Below are positions 46,821 to 57,431 of a stretch of 64,000 nucleotides of DNA, one piece after another. The stretch is taken from positions 620,001-684,000 of the forward strand of contig MCGT01000004.1 in the NCBI GenBank assembly GCA_002104935.1, read 5' to 3'. A program made the translations under genes and the position numbers. The stretch is from Hesseltinella vesiculosa (Eukaryota; Mucoromycota; Mucoromycetes; Mucorales; Cunninghamellaceae). How positions within the stretch are numbered: position 1 is the first letter of the stretch; each line of letters opens with the position of its first letter. The notes under the pieces are model-generated. The model saw only the letters and a program-made list of their open reading frames with translations. It searched no databases and had not been told where the DNA came from.

Positions 46821-49800
46821 AAAAAAAAAAAAAAGAGTCACTGTCACATTTAGGGAGCAATAACGAATAAACACATTACCAAAGTAAAAATCTCCATACC
46901 CACAAGCAGAAAGAACCGATATCATGTTAGCTGCATGCTGCCAAAAAGAAACTCGGTATACCGAGTGCGAAGGAAGCGGTGCAAGGCAGCCGCAACACCC
47001 TCTGGTTTCAATCCCTCCATGTGGATGGCAACAACGGGACAGAACCGAGCTTTCGCGCATCGAGGCCGCCACCGCCAAATAAACGGCAAGTGGCCAGCTC
47101 TCTCCAGTTGGGGAGTCCTATTCAACAACTGATAAGGCTGCCATATAGACAGACGCAAGGCCCGGTCACAAAGATCCGTAACCTTGCAACCCTCGAGCAT
47201 AGCAGAACCGACGCACGCTTCAAATTCACCCTTTGCTACCACTGGCAGCATCCCATGATAAAAGTCCATCTAGCTTAAAGGCATCTACACAGAAAACAGT
47301 TGAGAATGTCTTATTTTTTTCTTTGCGTGAGCTTGATCACTTACGAAGGTGTCCAATAGCAATCATGGCGGAAGGTCACTAGGAGAAAGAAAAAAAGAAA
47401 AAAAAAAAGCGTCACTGTCACATCTGGAGGGGCGATAGCATATAAACACATTACCAAAGTAAAAATCTCCATACCCACAAGCAGAAAGAACCGATATCAT
47501 GTTAGCTGCATGCTGCCAAAAAGAAACTCGGTATACCGAGTGCGAAGGAAGCGGTGCAAGGCAGCCGCAACACCCTCTGGTTTCAATCCCTCCATGTGGA
47601 TGGCAACAACGGGACAGAACCGAGCTTTCGCGCATCGAGGCCGCCACCGCCAAATAAACGGCTAGTGGCCAGCTCTCTCCAGTTGGGGAGTCCTATTCAA
47701 CAACTGATAAGGCTGCCATATAGACAGACGCAAGGCCCGGTCACAAAGATCCGTAACCTTGCAACCCTCGAGCATAGCAGAACCGACGCACGCTTCAAAT
47801 TCACCCTTTGCTACCACTGGCAGCATCCCATGATAAAAGTCCATCTGGCTTAAAGGCATCTACACAGAAAACAGTTGAGAATGTCTTATTTTTTTCTTTG
47901 CGTGAGCTTGATCACTTACGAAGGTGTCCAGTAGCAATCATGGCGGAAGGTCACTAGGAGAAAGAAAAAAAGAAAAAAAAAAAGCGTCACTGTCACATCT
48001 GGAGGGGCGATAGCATATAAACACATTACCAAAGTAAAAATCTCCATACCCACAAGCAGAAAGAACCGATATCATGTTAGCTGCATGCTGCCAAAAAGAA
48101 ACTCGGTATACCGAGTGCGAAGGAAGCGGTGCAAGGCAGCCGCAACACCCTCTGGTTTCAATCCCTCCATGTGGATGGCAACAACGGGACAGAACCGAGC
48201 TTTCGCGCATCGAGGCCGCCACCGCCAAATAAACGGCTAGTGGCCAGCTCTCTCCAGTTGGGGAGTCCTATTCAACAACTGATAAGGCTGCCATATAGAC
48301 AGACGCAAGGCCCGGTCACAAAGATCCGTAACCTTGCAACCCTCGAGCATAGCAGAACCGACGCACGCTTCAAATTCACCCTTTGCTACCACTGGCAGCA
48401 TCCCATGATAAAAGTCCATCTGGCTTAAAGGCATCTACACAGAAAACAGTTGAGAATGTCTTATTTTTTTCTTTGCGTGAGCTTGATCACTTACGAAGGT
48501 GTCCAGTAGCAATCATGGCGGAAGGTCACTAGGAGAAAGAAAAAAAGAAAAAAAAAAAGCGTCACTGTCACATCTGGAGGGCGATAGCATATAAACACAT
48601 TACCAAAGTAAAAATCTCCATACCCACAAGCAGAAAGAACCGATATCATGTTAGCTGCATGCTGCCAAAAAGAAACTCGGTATACCGAGTGCGAAGGAAG
48701 CGGTGCAAGGCAGCCGCAACACCCTCTGGTTTCAATCCCTCCATGTGGATGGCAACAACGGGACAGAACCGAGCTTTCGCGCATCGAGGCCGCCACCGCC
48801 AAATAAACGGCTAGTGGCCAGCTCTCTCCAGTTGGGGAGTCCTATTCAACAACTGATAAGGCTGCCATATAGACAGACGCAAGGCCCGGTCACAAAGATC
48901 CGTAACCTTGCAACCCTCGAGCATAGCAGAACCGACGCACGCTTCAAATTCACCCTTTGCTACCACTGGCAGCATCCCATGATAAAAGTCCATCTAGCTT
49001 AAAGGCATCTACACAGAAAACAGTTGAGAATGTCTTATTTTTTTCTTTGCGTGAGCTTGATCACTTACGAAGGTGTCCAGTAGCAATCATGGCGGAAGGT
49101 CACTAGGAGAAAGAAAAAAAGAAAAAAAAAAAGCGTCACTGTCACATCTGGAGGGGCGATAGCATATAAACACATTACCAAAGTAAAAATCTCCATACCC
49201 ACAAGCAGAAAGAACCGATATCATGTTAGCTGCATGCTGCCAAAAAGAAACTCGGTATACCGAGTGCGAAGGAAGCGGTGCAAGGCAGCCGCAACACCCT
49301 CTGGTTTCAATCCCTCCATGTGGATGGCAACAACGGGACAGAACCGAGCTTTCGCGCATCGAGGCCGCCACCGCCAAATAAACGGCTAGTGGCCAGCTCT
49401 CTCCAGTTGGGGAGTCCTATTCAACAACTGATAAGGCTGCCATATAGACAGACGCAAGGCCCGGTCACAAAGATCCGTAACCTTGCAACCCTCGAGCATA
49501 GCAGAACCGACGCACGCTTCAAATTCACCCTTTGCTACCACTGGCAGCATCCCATGATAAAAGTCCATCTGGCTTAAAGGCATCTACACAGAAAACAGTT
49601 GAGAATGTCTTATTTTTTTCTTTGCGTGAGCTTGATCACTTACGAAGGTGTCCAGTAGCAATCATGGCGGAAGGTCACTAGGAGAAAGAAAAAAGAAAAA
49701 AAAAAAGCGTCACTGTCACATCTGGAGGGGCGATAGCATATAAACACATTACCAAAGTAAAAATCTCCATACCCACAAGCAGAAAGAACCGATATCATGT

Positions 49801-51433
49801 TAGCTGCATGCTGCCAAAAAGAAACTCGGTATACCGAGTGCGAAGGAAGCGGTGCAAGGCAGCCGCAACACCCTCTGGTTTCAATCCCTCCATGTGGATG
49901 GCAACAACGGGACAGAACCGAGCTTTCGCGCATCGAGGCCGCCACCGCCAAATAAACGGCTAGTGGCCAGCTCTCTCCAGTTGGGGAGTCCTATTCAACA
50001 ACTGATAAGGCTGCCATATAGACAGACGCAAGGCCCGGTCACAAAGATCCGTAACCTTGCAACCCTCGAGCATAGCAGAACCGACGCACGCTTCAAATTC
50101 ACCCTTTGCTACCACTGGCAGCATCCCATGATAAAAGTCCATCTGGCTTAAAGGCATCTACACAGAAAACAGTTGAGAATGTCTTATTTTTTTCTTTGCG
50201 TGAGCTTGATCACTTACGAAGGTGTCCAGTAGCAATCATGGCGGAAGGTCACTAGGAGAAAGAAAAAAAGAAAAAAAAAAAGCGTCACTGTCACATCTGG
50301 AGGGGCGATAGCATATAAACACATTACCAAAGTAAAAATCTCCATACCCACAAGCAGAAAGAACCGATATCATGTTAGCTGCATGCTGCCAAAAAGAAAC
50401 TCGGTATACCGAGTGCGAAGGAAGCGGTGCAAGGCAGCCGCAACACCCTCTGGTTTCAATCCCTCCATGTGGATGGCAACAACGGGACAGAACCGAGCTT
50501 TCGCGCATCGAGGCCGCCACCGCCAAATAAACGGCTAGTGGCCAGCTCTCTCCAGTTGGGGAGTCCTATTCAACAACTGATAAGGCTGCCATATAGACAG
50601 ACGCAAGGCCCGGTCACAAAGATCCGTAACCTTGCAACCCTCGAGCATAGCAGAACCGACGCACGCTTCAAATTCACCCTTTGCTACCACTGGCAGCATC
50701 CCATGATAAAAGTCCATCTGGCTTAAAGGCATCTACACAGAAAACAGTTGAGAATGTCTTATTTTTTTCTTTGCGTGAGCTTGATCACTTACGAAGGTGT
50801 CCAGTAGCAATCATGGCGGAAGGTCACTAGGAGAAAGAAAAAAAGAAAAAAAAAAAAGCGTCACTGTCACATCTGGAGGGGCGATAGCATATAAACACAT
50901 TACCAAAGTAAAAATCTCCATACCCACAAGCAGAAAGAACCGATATCATGTTAGCTGCATGCTGCCAAAAAGAAACTCGGTATACCGAGTGCGAAGGAAG
51001 CGGTGCAAGGCAGCCGCAACACCCTCTGGTTTCAATCCCTCCATGTGGATGGCAACAACGGGACAGAACCGAGCTTTCGCGCATCGAGGCCGCCACCGCC
51101 AAATAAACGGCTAGTGGCCAGCTCTCTCCAGTTGGGGAGTCCTATTCAACAACTGATAAGGCTGCCATATAGACAGACGCAAGGCCCGGTCACAAAGATC
51201 CGTAACCTTGCAACCCTCGAGCATAGCAGAACCGACGCACGCTTCAAATTCGCCCTTTGCTACCACTGGCAGCATCCCATGATAAAAGTCCATCTGGCTT
51301 AAAGGCATCTATACAGAAAATAGTTGAGAATGTCTTATTTTTTTCTTTGCGTGAGCTTGATCACTTACGAAGATGTCCAATAGTAATCATAGCGGAAGGT
51401 CACTAGGAGAAAAGAAAAAAAAGAAAAAAAAAA
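46821..51433. repeat. Tandem array: 8 copies of a ~575-bp unit
   Basis: The landmark ACCGATATCATG starts at 46915, 47490, 48065, 48639, 49214, 49788, 50363 and 50939, giving spacings of 575, 575, 574, 575, 574, 575 and 576 bp. Inner copies differ almost only in A-run length. The outer ends of copies 1 and 8 are more diverged. Each unit contains a perfect 16-bp palindrome. On the minus strand each unit shows splice-like signals: GTAATG ... T-rich ... CTCCTAG, and GTAAGTGATC ... GTGTAG. Frames of 96-103 codons (minus) and 99 codons (plus) recur in every copy, without a recognised domain. The real copy number may be higher if the assembly collapsed copies. Confidence 0.97.
46922..47269 (-). CDS. 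115-codon ORF of array copy 1 (intact only here)
   Basis: On the minus strand, from MDFYHGMLPVVAKGEFEACV through VTDLCDRALRLSIWQPYQLL to FLRTRYTEFLFGSMQLT-stop. At about 47089 the codon TTG (Leu) is present. Copies 2-8 have TAG at this position, which cuts the frame to 60-65 codons. No family is recognised. It may be the least decayed copy of a gene or exon, or a chance frame. Confidence 0.25.
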   Translation of the reverse strand: MDFYHGMLPVVAKGEFEACVGSAMLEGCKVTDLCDRALRLSIWQPYQLLNRTPQLERAGHLPFIWRWRPRCAKARFCPVVAIHMEGLKPEGVAAALHRFLRTRYTEFLFGSMQLT

Positions 51434-51508
51434 GGTCATCCGCAATTCTCTGACTTCAATAAAAGCGCCGACAGACTTTTTTCGCCTGTCTTTGTTTGCT
51501 TTTCGATC

Positions 51509-53564
51509 ATGAGTTTGAATTACTTTTTACGCTACCCACCGGATAAGTGGGATGCCAGCACGCTTGTCATTGAAACTCTCATGGAAGCTCCGGCAATATC
51601 TTTTGATTCTTTCCAGAACAGAGTCTTTAAGGACGTTGTTGCTCTCAGTGAATCTCTTTCTACTCAGCGGTGCACTCGTGTCACTGCAATGAACATTTTA
51701 AAAAACTGGAAGGTATGAAAAAAACTCTTCAAAGAAGTCATAAAAGTATTTAATATTCTATTACATTAGTCCTTTGGGCTTGAGCTAAAATCTGAATACG
51801 AAGATCAGATGAAATACGGCAAAACTGACGAGGCCTCGAATCCGTCGGTCAATGCTACCCCTGTTCACGCCAGTTCTTCTAGTTCCTCAGCTCCTGCTAC
51901 AACTTCAGCCACGATAAATAACATCAAAAATAGCGGGATAGTTCAACAAAACTATGAAATACAAGACAAGGAAACAACAGCCACTTCAGAATCCCTCTTT
52001 GACACTCTTGAAAGCGTGACGGGCAAAAAGCGTGCGCTTTTTGATGATGATTTTGACAACGAAGGTATTCTGTGTAAGGAAGGCGGCAAGATATCTTGTT
52101 AACGAAAATTTGGCTTCGTTAGATTCTGATACAAGCAATGCATTATCCTCACTGAACTCCACTGACGATGAAATTGAAGAGAGTAAGGTCTGTGAGAAAA
52201 ATTAGTCAAGAGGCAGTGCCACCGCTCATATTTTGTTCTAGTCACCCATGGATATTTGGAAAAACGGCAAACTCTATCAACTGCACCCTACGAAACACCT
52301 CCATGACAGTCCCCATCGCCCGAAGATTCAAAAAACTGATTCTGACACGTTAGCAAACCGGGTGCTGATCGCGAACAGCTCGACAACACCCTCACCTACC
52401 ATCCCTGGCGCCGAGAAAGTCACAGCTGAATACCAACAAGCTCTAAAGGATCAGCAAGAAAACGTTTCTTTACAGCAGCTGCCTGGTATAATGGGATTTT
52501 TACGTGAAGGTACAGAGGCATAGAAGAGAGGTGCAATAGAAGAGAGGTGCAACAGAAGCTGCAGCAGGCTAACGCGAGTTTACTTTAGTTCTCAACTTGG
52601 ATGAAGCGGATTTTGTGGAAAACCTTTGGAACCTTAAGATCGACAGCACCCACGCCAATAGCCAAGAATTCGCGACTGTTTTGAAGTATTCCATGACAGA
52701 CCTTCACCTCAATTGCCGCGCGCCTCCAAATCTGGACAACCATGAAAGAACTGCATTCGTTGAGCATGTTATTCCAAGCATCAAAGCCTTAGCCAAGGTC
52801 ACGAATTTGCTGAAGATGTCATGGTAAACCAATGCCACAATAGCGATTATTGCCTAGTCTAATTCTTTTTTCTCCCTCTATACCTGAAAACAAGGTGCGA
52901 AAAGGACTTAGCTGCAAACAAAATGATTCTTATGTCCGCTGCCAATTACATCACCAAAAATGCATCTGTCAAAAAAATGGATGCTCTCGGAATTAGCCAA
53001 AACTCTTCCACCGCAATGGAAAGCCTCTTAGTGGAATCATCTAGGTTTGTATCACCCTGCTGCAATTACTAGCAACTGATTATATTATTTTTGAAGTGGG
53101 CTTCACTCCGAAGCTGTCGCGCATACCCTGGATGATACCATCAAACTTGTTGAATGCTCAATCATGGCTCTGAAAAACGAAGCTGCTTCGAGAAAAGACT
53201 GTGACTGGGAAATCTTCAAGAATACCCCAGCATTCACCATCCATGTTATTTGCGATCAGATCACCCTTTCCAAGACCACTTTTTTGGATTCGTCTCGCTG
53301 GGCACATGTCCAGCTCCGCTCAAGTCAAATTCCCGCCTCTTGGAACAAGCGAATCCTGTACTTTAAGTTCGCTGAGCTGCTGGCTACCCTCTATGTAAGT
53401 GATGTGCGAGTTTGCTGCTGGACGCTTGAAATGGAATACTCATGTCTCTATATTTTACCAAGCTGTCTCTGAAAGAGATGGATCGGCTTTCTGCACGTCT
53501 GGATGAATCCATGGTTGGCCTCATCCCTTGCACGGGGAAAACCGTGCGAGATACTTTGGCTTGA
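51509..53564 (+). CDS. Uncharacterised fungal protein
   Basis: Eight or so exons assemble cleanly: MSLNYFLRYPPDKWDASTLV, SFGLELKSEYEDQMKYG, DSDTSNALSSLNSTDDEIEE, SPMDIWKNGKLYQLHPTKHL, VLNLDEADFVENLWNLKIDS, CEKDLAANKMILMSAANYIT, SGLHSEAVAHTLDDTIKLVE and LSLKEMDRLSARLDESMVG, to the stop at 53562. The protein has about 540 residues. The N-terminal half is Ser/Thr-rich and low complexity. The C-terminal half (RAPPNLDNHERTAFVEHVIP, then SIKALAKVTNLLKMSW) looks folded and mostly helical. No catalytic motif, TM or signal peptide is seen. I believe similar proteins occur as an expanded family in Mucoromycota, but this is from memory. One intron uses donor GTCTGT. The ATG lies about 75 bp from the tandem array. 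Confidence 0.75.
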
Positions 53565-53599
53565 CCCCCCACCACCACCTTTCACCACTCTCTGTCTCT

Positions 53600-53627
53600 C
53601 TCCCCCCTTTTATACTTAACCCTTCTT

Positions 53628-53659
<32 letters not shown>

Positions 53660-53725
53660 CCTCCCTCTCCCCTTTTATACTTAACCTTTCTTTCTCTCTC
53701 TATCTTTCTCTGTGTGTGTGTATTG
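53600..53725. repeat. CT-rich microsatellite region
   Basis: Long runs of CT dinucleotides broken by CC and TTT, with a duplicated CCCCTTTTATACTTAACC block (about 53604 and 53668) on the plus strand. It may lie in the 3' UTR of the preceding gene or the promoter of RMT2. Confidence 0.8.
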
Positions 53726-53899
53726 CCACCATATCAAGTAAATATCTTTTCGTTTCCCTTTGCTTGAAATGGTTCCAGAGAACCGGGCCGCAGGCAGCAC
53801 AGCTCCGCTTCAGCGGTAGGAGAAAAAAATAAAGATGGCGACGAGTGGCTGGAACTGGTTTCCTTTTTGTTATTTTTTCTTTGTTTCGTATTGAAAAAA

Positions 53900-55140
53900 A
53901 TGGCTGACGACGAATCGGTGAACAAGCGCCAAAAGCTGGAAGAATCCCAGCAAGAAAATATCGAACAAGAAGAACGATACACGGCTGACGACCTTAAGCT
54001 TGGTGAAGAGCTTGTGGCAGCTGTCAAGGCTGGCGATCTGGGTCAAGTCAAGGCCATGATTGAAGAAAAAGAAGCGGATGTCTGCTTCAATGCAACAGAA
54101 CGCGGTCGCACACCTCTCCATTTTGCCTCTGAAGCTGGCCATTTGTCGATTGTAGAATATCTTTTGGAGCAGCGCCATCCCTACAACATGCTGGACGATG
54201 ACGAGGTGTCAGCTGGGGAACTGGCTTTGAAGAACAAGCACCAGCAAGTGTACGACCGCCTCGTGGCCGAAGGTGTCCGCTCTGAATTGGTGATCCGTGC
54301 CATGGCAGCAGTCTTTGACAAGGCTGAAGAAGGTGAAATGGTGGTGCCCAACGAAGATTATTTGAACCAGAAGCTCCACTACGACGACAACAAACTTATG
54401 GATGCCAACAACGACGCGGTAATGATGGGCTGGGAAGGCCCCTTGATGGTTGAGCATGCTAAAGTGATGTGCCCCAAGGAAGGACTGGATGTGCTGAATG
54501 TTGGGTTTGGTCTTGGCCTCATTGATTCGGAACTGCAGAAATACAAGCCCAAGAACCACTTCATCATCGAAGCCCACCCTGATGTGTATGCTCATATGAA
54601 GGAACTGGGCTGGGATAAGAAACCCGGTGTCACCATTCTGTTTGGCCGCTGGCAAGACATGGTGCCTACTCTAACGCAGTCCTTTGATGGCATTTTCTTT
54701 GATACCTACGGTGGTAAGTAGTGAAGGCTGGGTAAAATTTGTAGGACACCGAATCTGACACAGAGTAAATCACGCTCTGCTGCTTGTGTTTGGTCTAGAA
54801 TTCTACGATGATTTACGAGCCTTCCACGACGCCGTGCCCAACATCTTGAATCACGATGGCATCTATACTTGGTTCAACGGTCTTGGAGCCACCAACCAAT
54901 TTTTCCATGACATTTATTGCCAGGTGTCAGAAATTGATCTGCGAGAATTTGGTTTGGAAACAGAGTATGTCGACATGGACATCCGCACCGCTGATGAAAA
55001 AGGTGTTTGGGATGGTGTTCGGCAGAGGTAATTGAAAAAAATCGGATCTAGGATAGAAGACAGTACTAAGCCTTTGATTTCACTTCAGATACTGGGTGCT
55101 AGACAATTACAAATTGCCTATTTGCAAGTTCATTCAGTGA
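53900..55140 (+). CDS. RMT2: Protein arginine N-methyltransferase 2 (RMT2)
   Basis: Three exons, about 365 residues. An N-terminal ankyrin-like segment (DLGQVKAMIEEKEADVCFNA, TPLHFASEAGHLSIVEYLLE) precedes the methyltransferase core: MMGWEGPLMVEHAKVMCP, DVLNVGFGLGLIDSELQ (SAM-binding motif I), HFIIEAHPDVYAHMKELGW, FDGIFFDTYGEFYDD and ILNHDGIYTWFNGLGATNQF. This is Rmt2, a fungal/plant enzyme that methylates the delta nitrogen of arginine in ribosomal protein uL11/L12. Introns at about 54716-54798 and 55027-55088 keep frame, and the last exon ends PICKFIQ-stop. The ATG chosen (53900) gives MADDESVNKRQKLEESQQEN; an in-frame ATG 33 bp upstream lies in a T-rich tract. Confidence 0.94.
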
Positions 55141-55202
55141 TGCCCTTGCACCTCAATTACCTGTACATAGCATGTGAAATAGATAATTAAACAGTCGGTT
55201 GC

Positions 55203-55640
55203 TTAACCAATTTTTATTATCAGCCTCATCATCTCATGAATGGTCCAGAGCAAACGAGCTTTCTGGAGTTTATAGGCTTCCAGAGTTGCGTCCATCGCAA
55301 TTGGTGTGCTACGCAAAAATTGGATGACATGGTGTTCAGGCCGCTGTAGATAGCATTGATGAAGGAGAGCTCCCACTTCCTCACTTTTAACCCACCAACC
55401 AACCAAAAAAAAAAAAAAAAAAAAAAGAGGCATGAGGACCAGGGAGACCATCAAAGTGATCCTGCTGAAGAATATGGATGGGAACCATGCAAAGCCCAGC
55501 GACCATGGGATCACTTAGGAAACCCATAATGCGTTGTGCCATGCCAGATTCTGATTTAAGGTGACATTTGCAGGCCATCATTTGACCACTGCTAGGTATT
55601 TCTTTGAGCTGTGAATAAATTGGCGTGGAAAAAACAGACA
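55203..55640 (-). CDS. Possible small two-exon gene, unknown
   Basis: Two coding-looking pieces in different frames: QLKEIPSSGQMMACKCHLKS, SGMAQRIMGFLSDPMVAGLC, then a T-run of about 22 and VGALLHQCYLQRPEHHVIQF, STPIAMDATLEAYKLQKARL to the stop at 55203. The lengths would fit an intron across the T-run (55403-55425), but no ideal donor is visible. Start unknown, perhaps further upstream. The C-terminal helix (MDATLEAYKLQKARLLWTI) looks like conserved coding sequence. I do not recognise a family. Confidence 0.3.
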
Positions 55641-55751
55641 AACTGCTTTACCATCTTCAAGTGCTCGAGAAAGTACGGTAAAATCAAGAACCTGCGAATC
55701 CTTCTCGCATCCCTCCAGTGACGGGGAGAGCCACAATTTTCAGGCAGGGTA

Positions 55752-56110
55752 ATTCTCACAGTTTGTACTGGTATGGAAAATTGGGGGCAATCTTGCGCTG
55801 TGATTTTTGCTTAGATTGCCTGAGGGTCCCCTGACGAAAATAGCCGATTTTTTCATTTTTTAGCTGGAGAATCGGACGTGTCAAAACGAAACTGGTTACA
55901 AGTTGGCTTGGCGACTTTCAACAATCGAGCTAATTTTTTCACCACCACTTTCATTCATGCATTTGCGCACTTGTGCAAAATTTCACGATGATCCATTCGC
56001 TGAAAAGTGCTGCGCAACGGTTGCTTTTTTTCTTCAAAATGAAAATGAAAAAATTGGAGGGGCCATATTCAGCCTCCGCACAGTGCCTTTTGTCTTCTGG
56101 CTGGTGCAAA
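55752..56110 (+). repeat. Dispersed ~350-bp repeat, copy C
   Basis: Full-length match to 16750-17125, with the same orientation on the plus strand. Shared blocks include GTGTCAAAACGAAACTGGTT, AAGTGCTGCGCA/TA and ATTCAGCCTCCGCACAGTGCC in 20-base steps. There is no open frame of note. Confidence 0.85.
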
Positions 56111-56469
56111 CACGAAAATTGGTAATCAGCGAATGCTGGTGCCCTACGTCACGTGCGACTTGATCAAGGAGTTGACGGTATTTCTTCATCAAAATGAGAC
56201 TTTGGAGTTTTAGTTTTGTAGAAGGCTGGACCTTCGAATTGCTTTGGTATTGCCAAGTGTGCCAGCTAGGAATCGAATGGCACAGTGCAGAGTCCTCCGA
56301 TTCCCCATTTGAAGAAAGTCATTTTTGGTTTCTTCTCTTTTTGTTTTTATTTTTTTTACACTTTGAATACAATTGAATGGATGGTTTTTTGCGTGCCCAA
56401 AGCGCAATGACTTGCTGATTACGCTGAAGTGGAATTATCGACAAGCTGGCTGAACTTTTTTTTTGGTCG
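56111..56469. other. Spacer after repeat copy C
   Basis: The part at 56250-56320 has the CCTCCGATTCCCC motif also seen at 16408-16421, so the repeat family may extend further here. No gene. Confidence 0.4.
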
Positions 56470-57057
56470 CTAAAAGAACTCTTGAAACCTGCTATTTCTG
56501 TTGACTGGTCTCTCGAGGGATACACTTGGCATTGGTTCAGATGGGTCAAAGTAGACGGAGGAGGAGGTGACTATGGTGACAGCGGGATGAGGAAAATGAA
56601 GCACGGACATGGCGGAGGTATCGGAGCGGCTGATAGACTCCTCGAGCTCTACCTCGTCTTCTTCCATAATGACAGCTGAGGACATGATGCCATTGTTTCG
56701 GGAGTCGGCAGCAGTCGCACTGTGTGACTCAGCTGCATCATGACCTGCTGGCGCAGCCATAACGGTGTCCACCGGCATTCCTTTTTCGGAATCAGCAAAC
56801 GGAGAGGCTGCAGGATGAGATTTGAGGGCTGTGGAAGCAGGTGAGGTCTCAAAGGTTGGAGGGGTTGTTAAACGGTAAAAACGGCGCCGGCGACGCCAAA
56901 GAATCATGGTGACAATGGCAATAGTCAGTAATACCATGACACCAAACACGCAGCCCACAAGGATGCCAATGTGATCAAATCCATCATATTCGTATGCAAT
57001 TTCTTCCTCGAGGGCTCTTTTATGTATCCATGAGTTATGATTCACTTCACTTTCCAT
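56470..57057 (-). CDS. Single-pass membrane protein
   Basis: A 195-codon frame from MESEVNHNSWIHKRALEEEI. One TM segment (DHIGILVGCVFGVMVLLTIA, then IVTMILW) is followed by RRRRRFYRL, so the positive-inside rule puts the C-terminal tail in the cytosol. The tail is Ser/Ala/Pro-rich with an acidic patch (IMEEDEVELEESISRSD) and ends NSRFQEFF. No signal peptide is seen in this frame. The frame is open upstream of the ATG to a CTATAG acceptor-like site, so there could be missing 5' exons encoding an extracellular part. The layout recalls fungal wall-stress sensor-type or axial-budding-type proteins only in general shape. Function unknown. Confidence 0.55.
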   Translation of the reverse strand: MESEVNHNSWIHKRALEEEIAYEYDGFDHIGILVGCVFGVMVLLTIAIVTMILWRRRRRFYRLTTPPTFETSPASTALKSHPAASPFADSEKGMPVDTVMAAPAGHDAAESHSATAADSRNNGIMSSAVIMEEDEVELEESISRSDTSAMSVLHFPHPAVTIVTSSSVYFDPSEPMPSVSLERPVNRNSRFQEFF

Positions 57058-57431
57058 GGATTTTGGGTCATATAAGTGATTTTCAAAAACAAAAGGCTAT
57101 AAAGAAAAATAAAAAAGGAGCAAAAGAAAAGAACGGTTTTAAAATGGGAAGGGGACAAAAAAGGTAATCGTTTTCTTGATCCAATTTCATTCCAGGTCGG
57201 TTGCTATTTTTAATCGAGGAACCCTAGTTGCTTTTTAAAAAATGTGGAAAATAGGCTCTTGACAGGACTGGCCCGAATCACGATAACCCCTCTTTCAATC
57301 ATGCCATGTTGGAAAAATACCACACGTTTTTTTTTTATTATTATTATTCAAAAGACTTTTTCTGATTTTGGTTTGAACGACTTGGGTGAGACACGCTTCG
57401 TCCCTTTTTTTTTTTTTTTTTTTTTGGTACA
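57058..57431. other. Spacer, EF1B-gamma 3' side
   Basis: Contains runs of T and a TTATTATTATT stretch. No gene seen, unless it hides 5' exons of the membrane protein. Confidence 0.35.

Noticed and set aside
46979..51302. Recurring 99-codon plus-strand frame in each array unit
   Set aside because: It runs over the complement of the splice-like minus-strand unit, and its composition is unlike a folded protein. Repetition only reflects the copied DNA.
46821..51433. CRISPR-like array
   Set aside because: Units are 575 bp and contiguous, without short repeats and unique spacers, in a eukaryotic genome.
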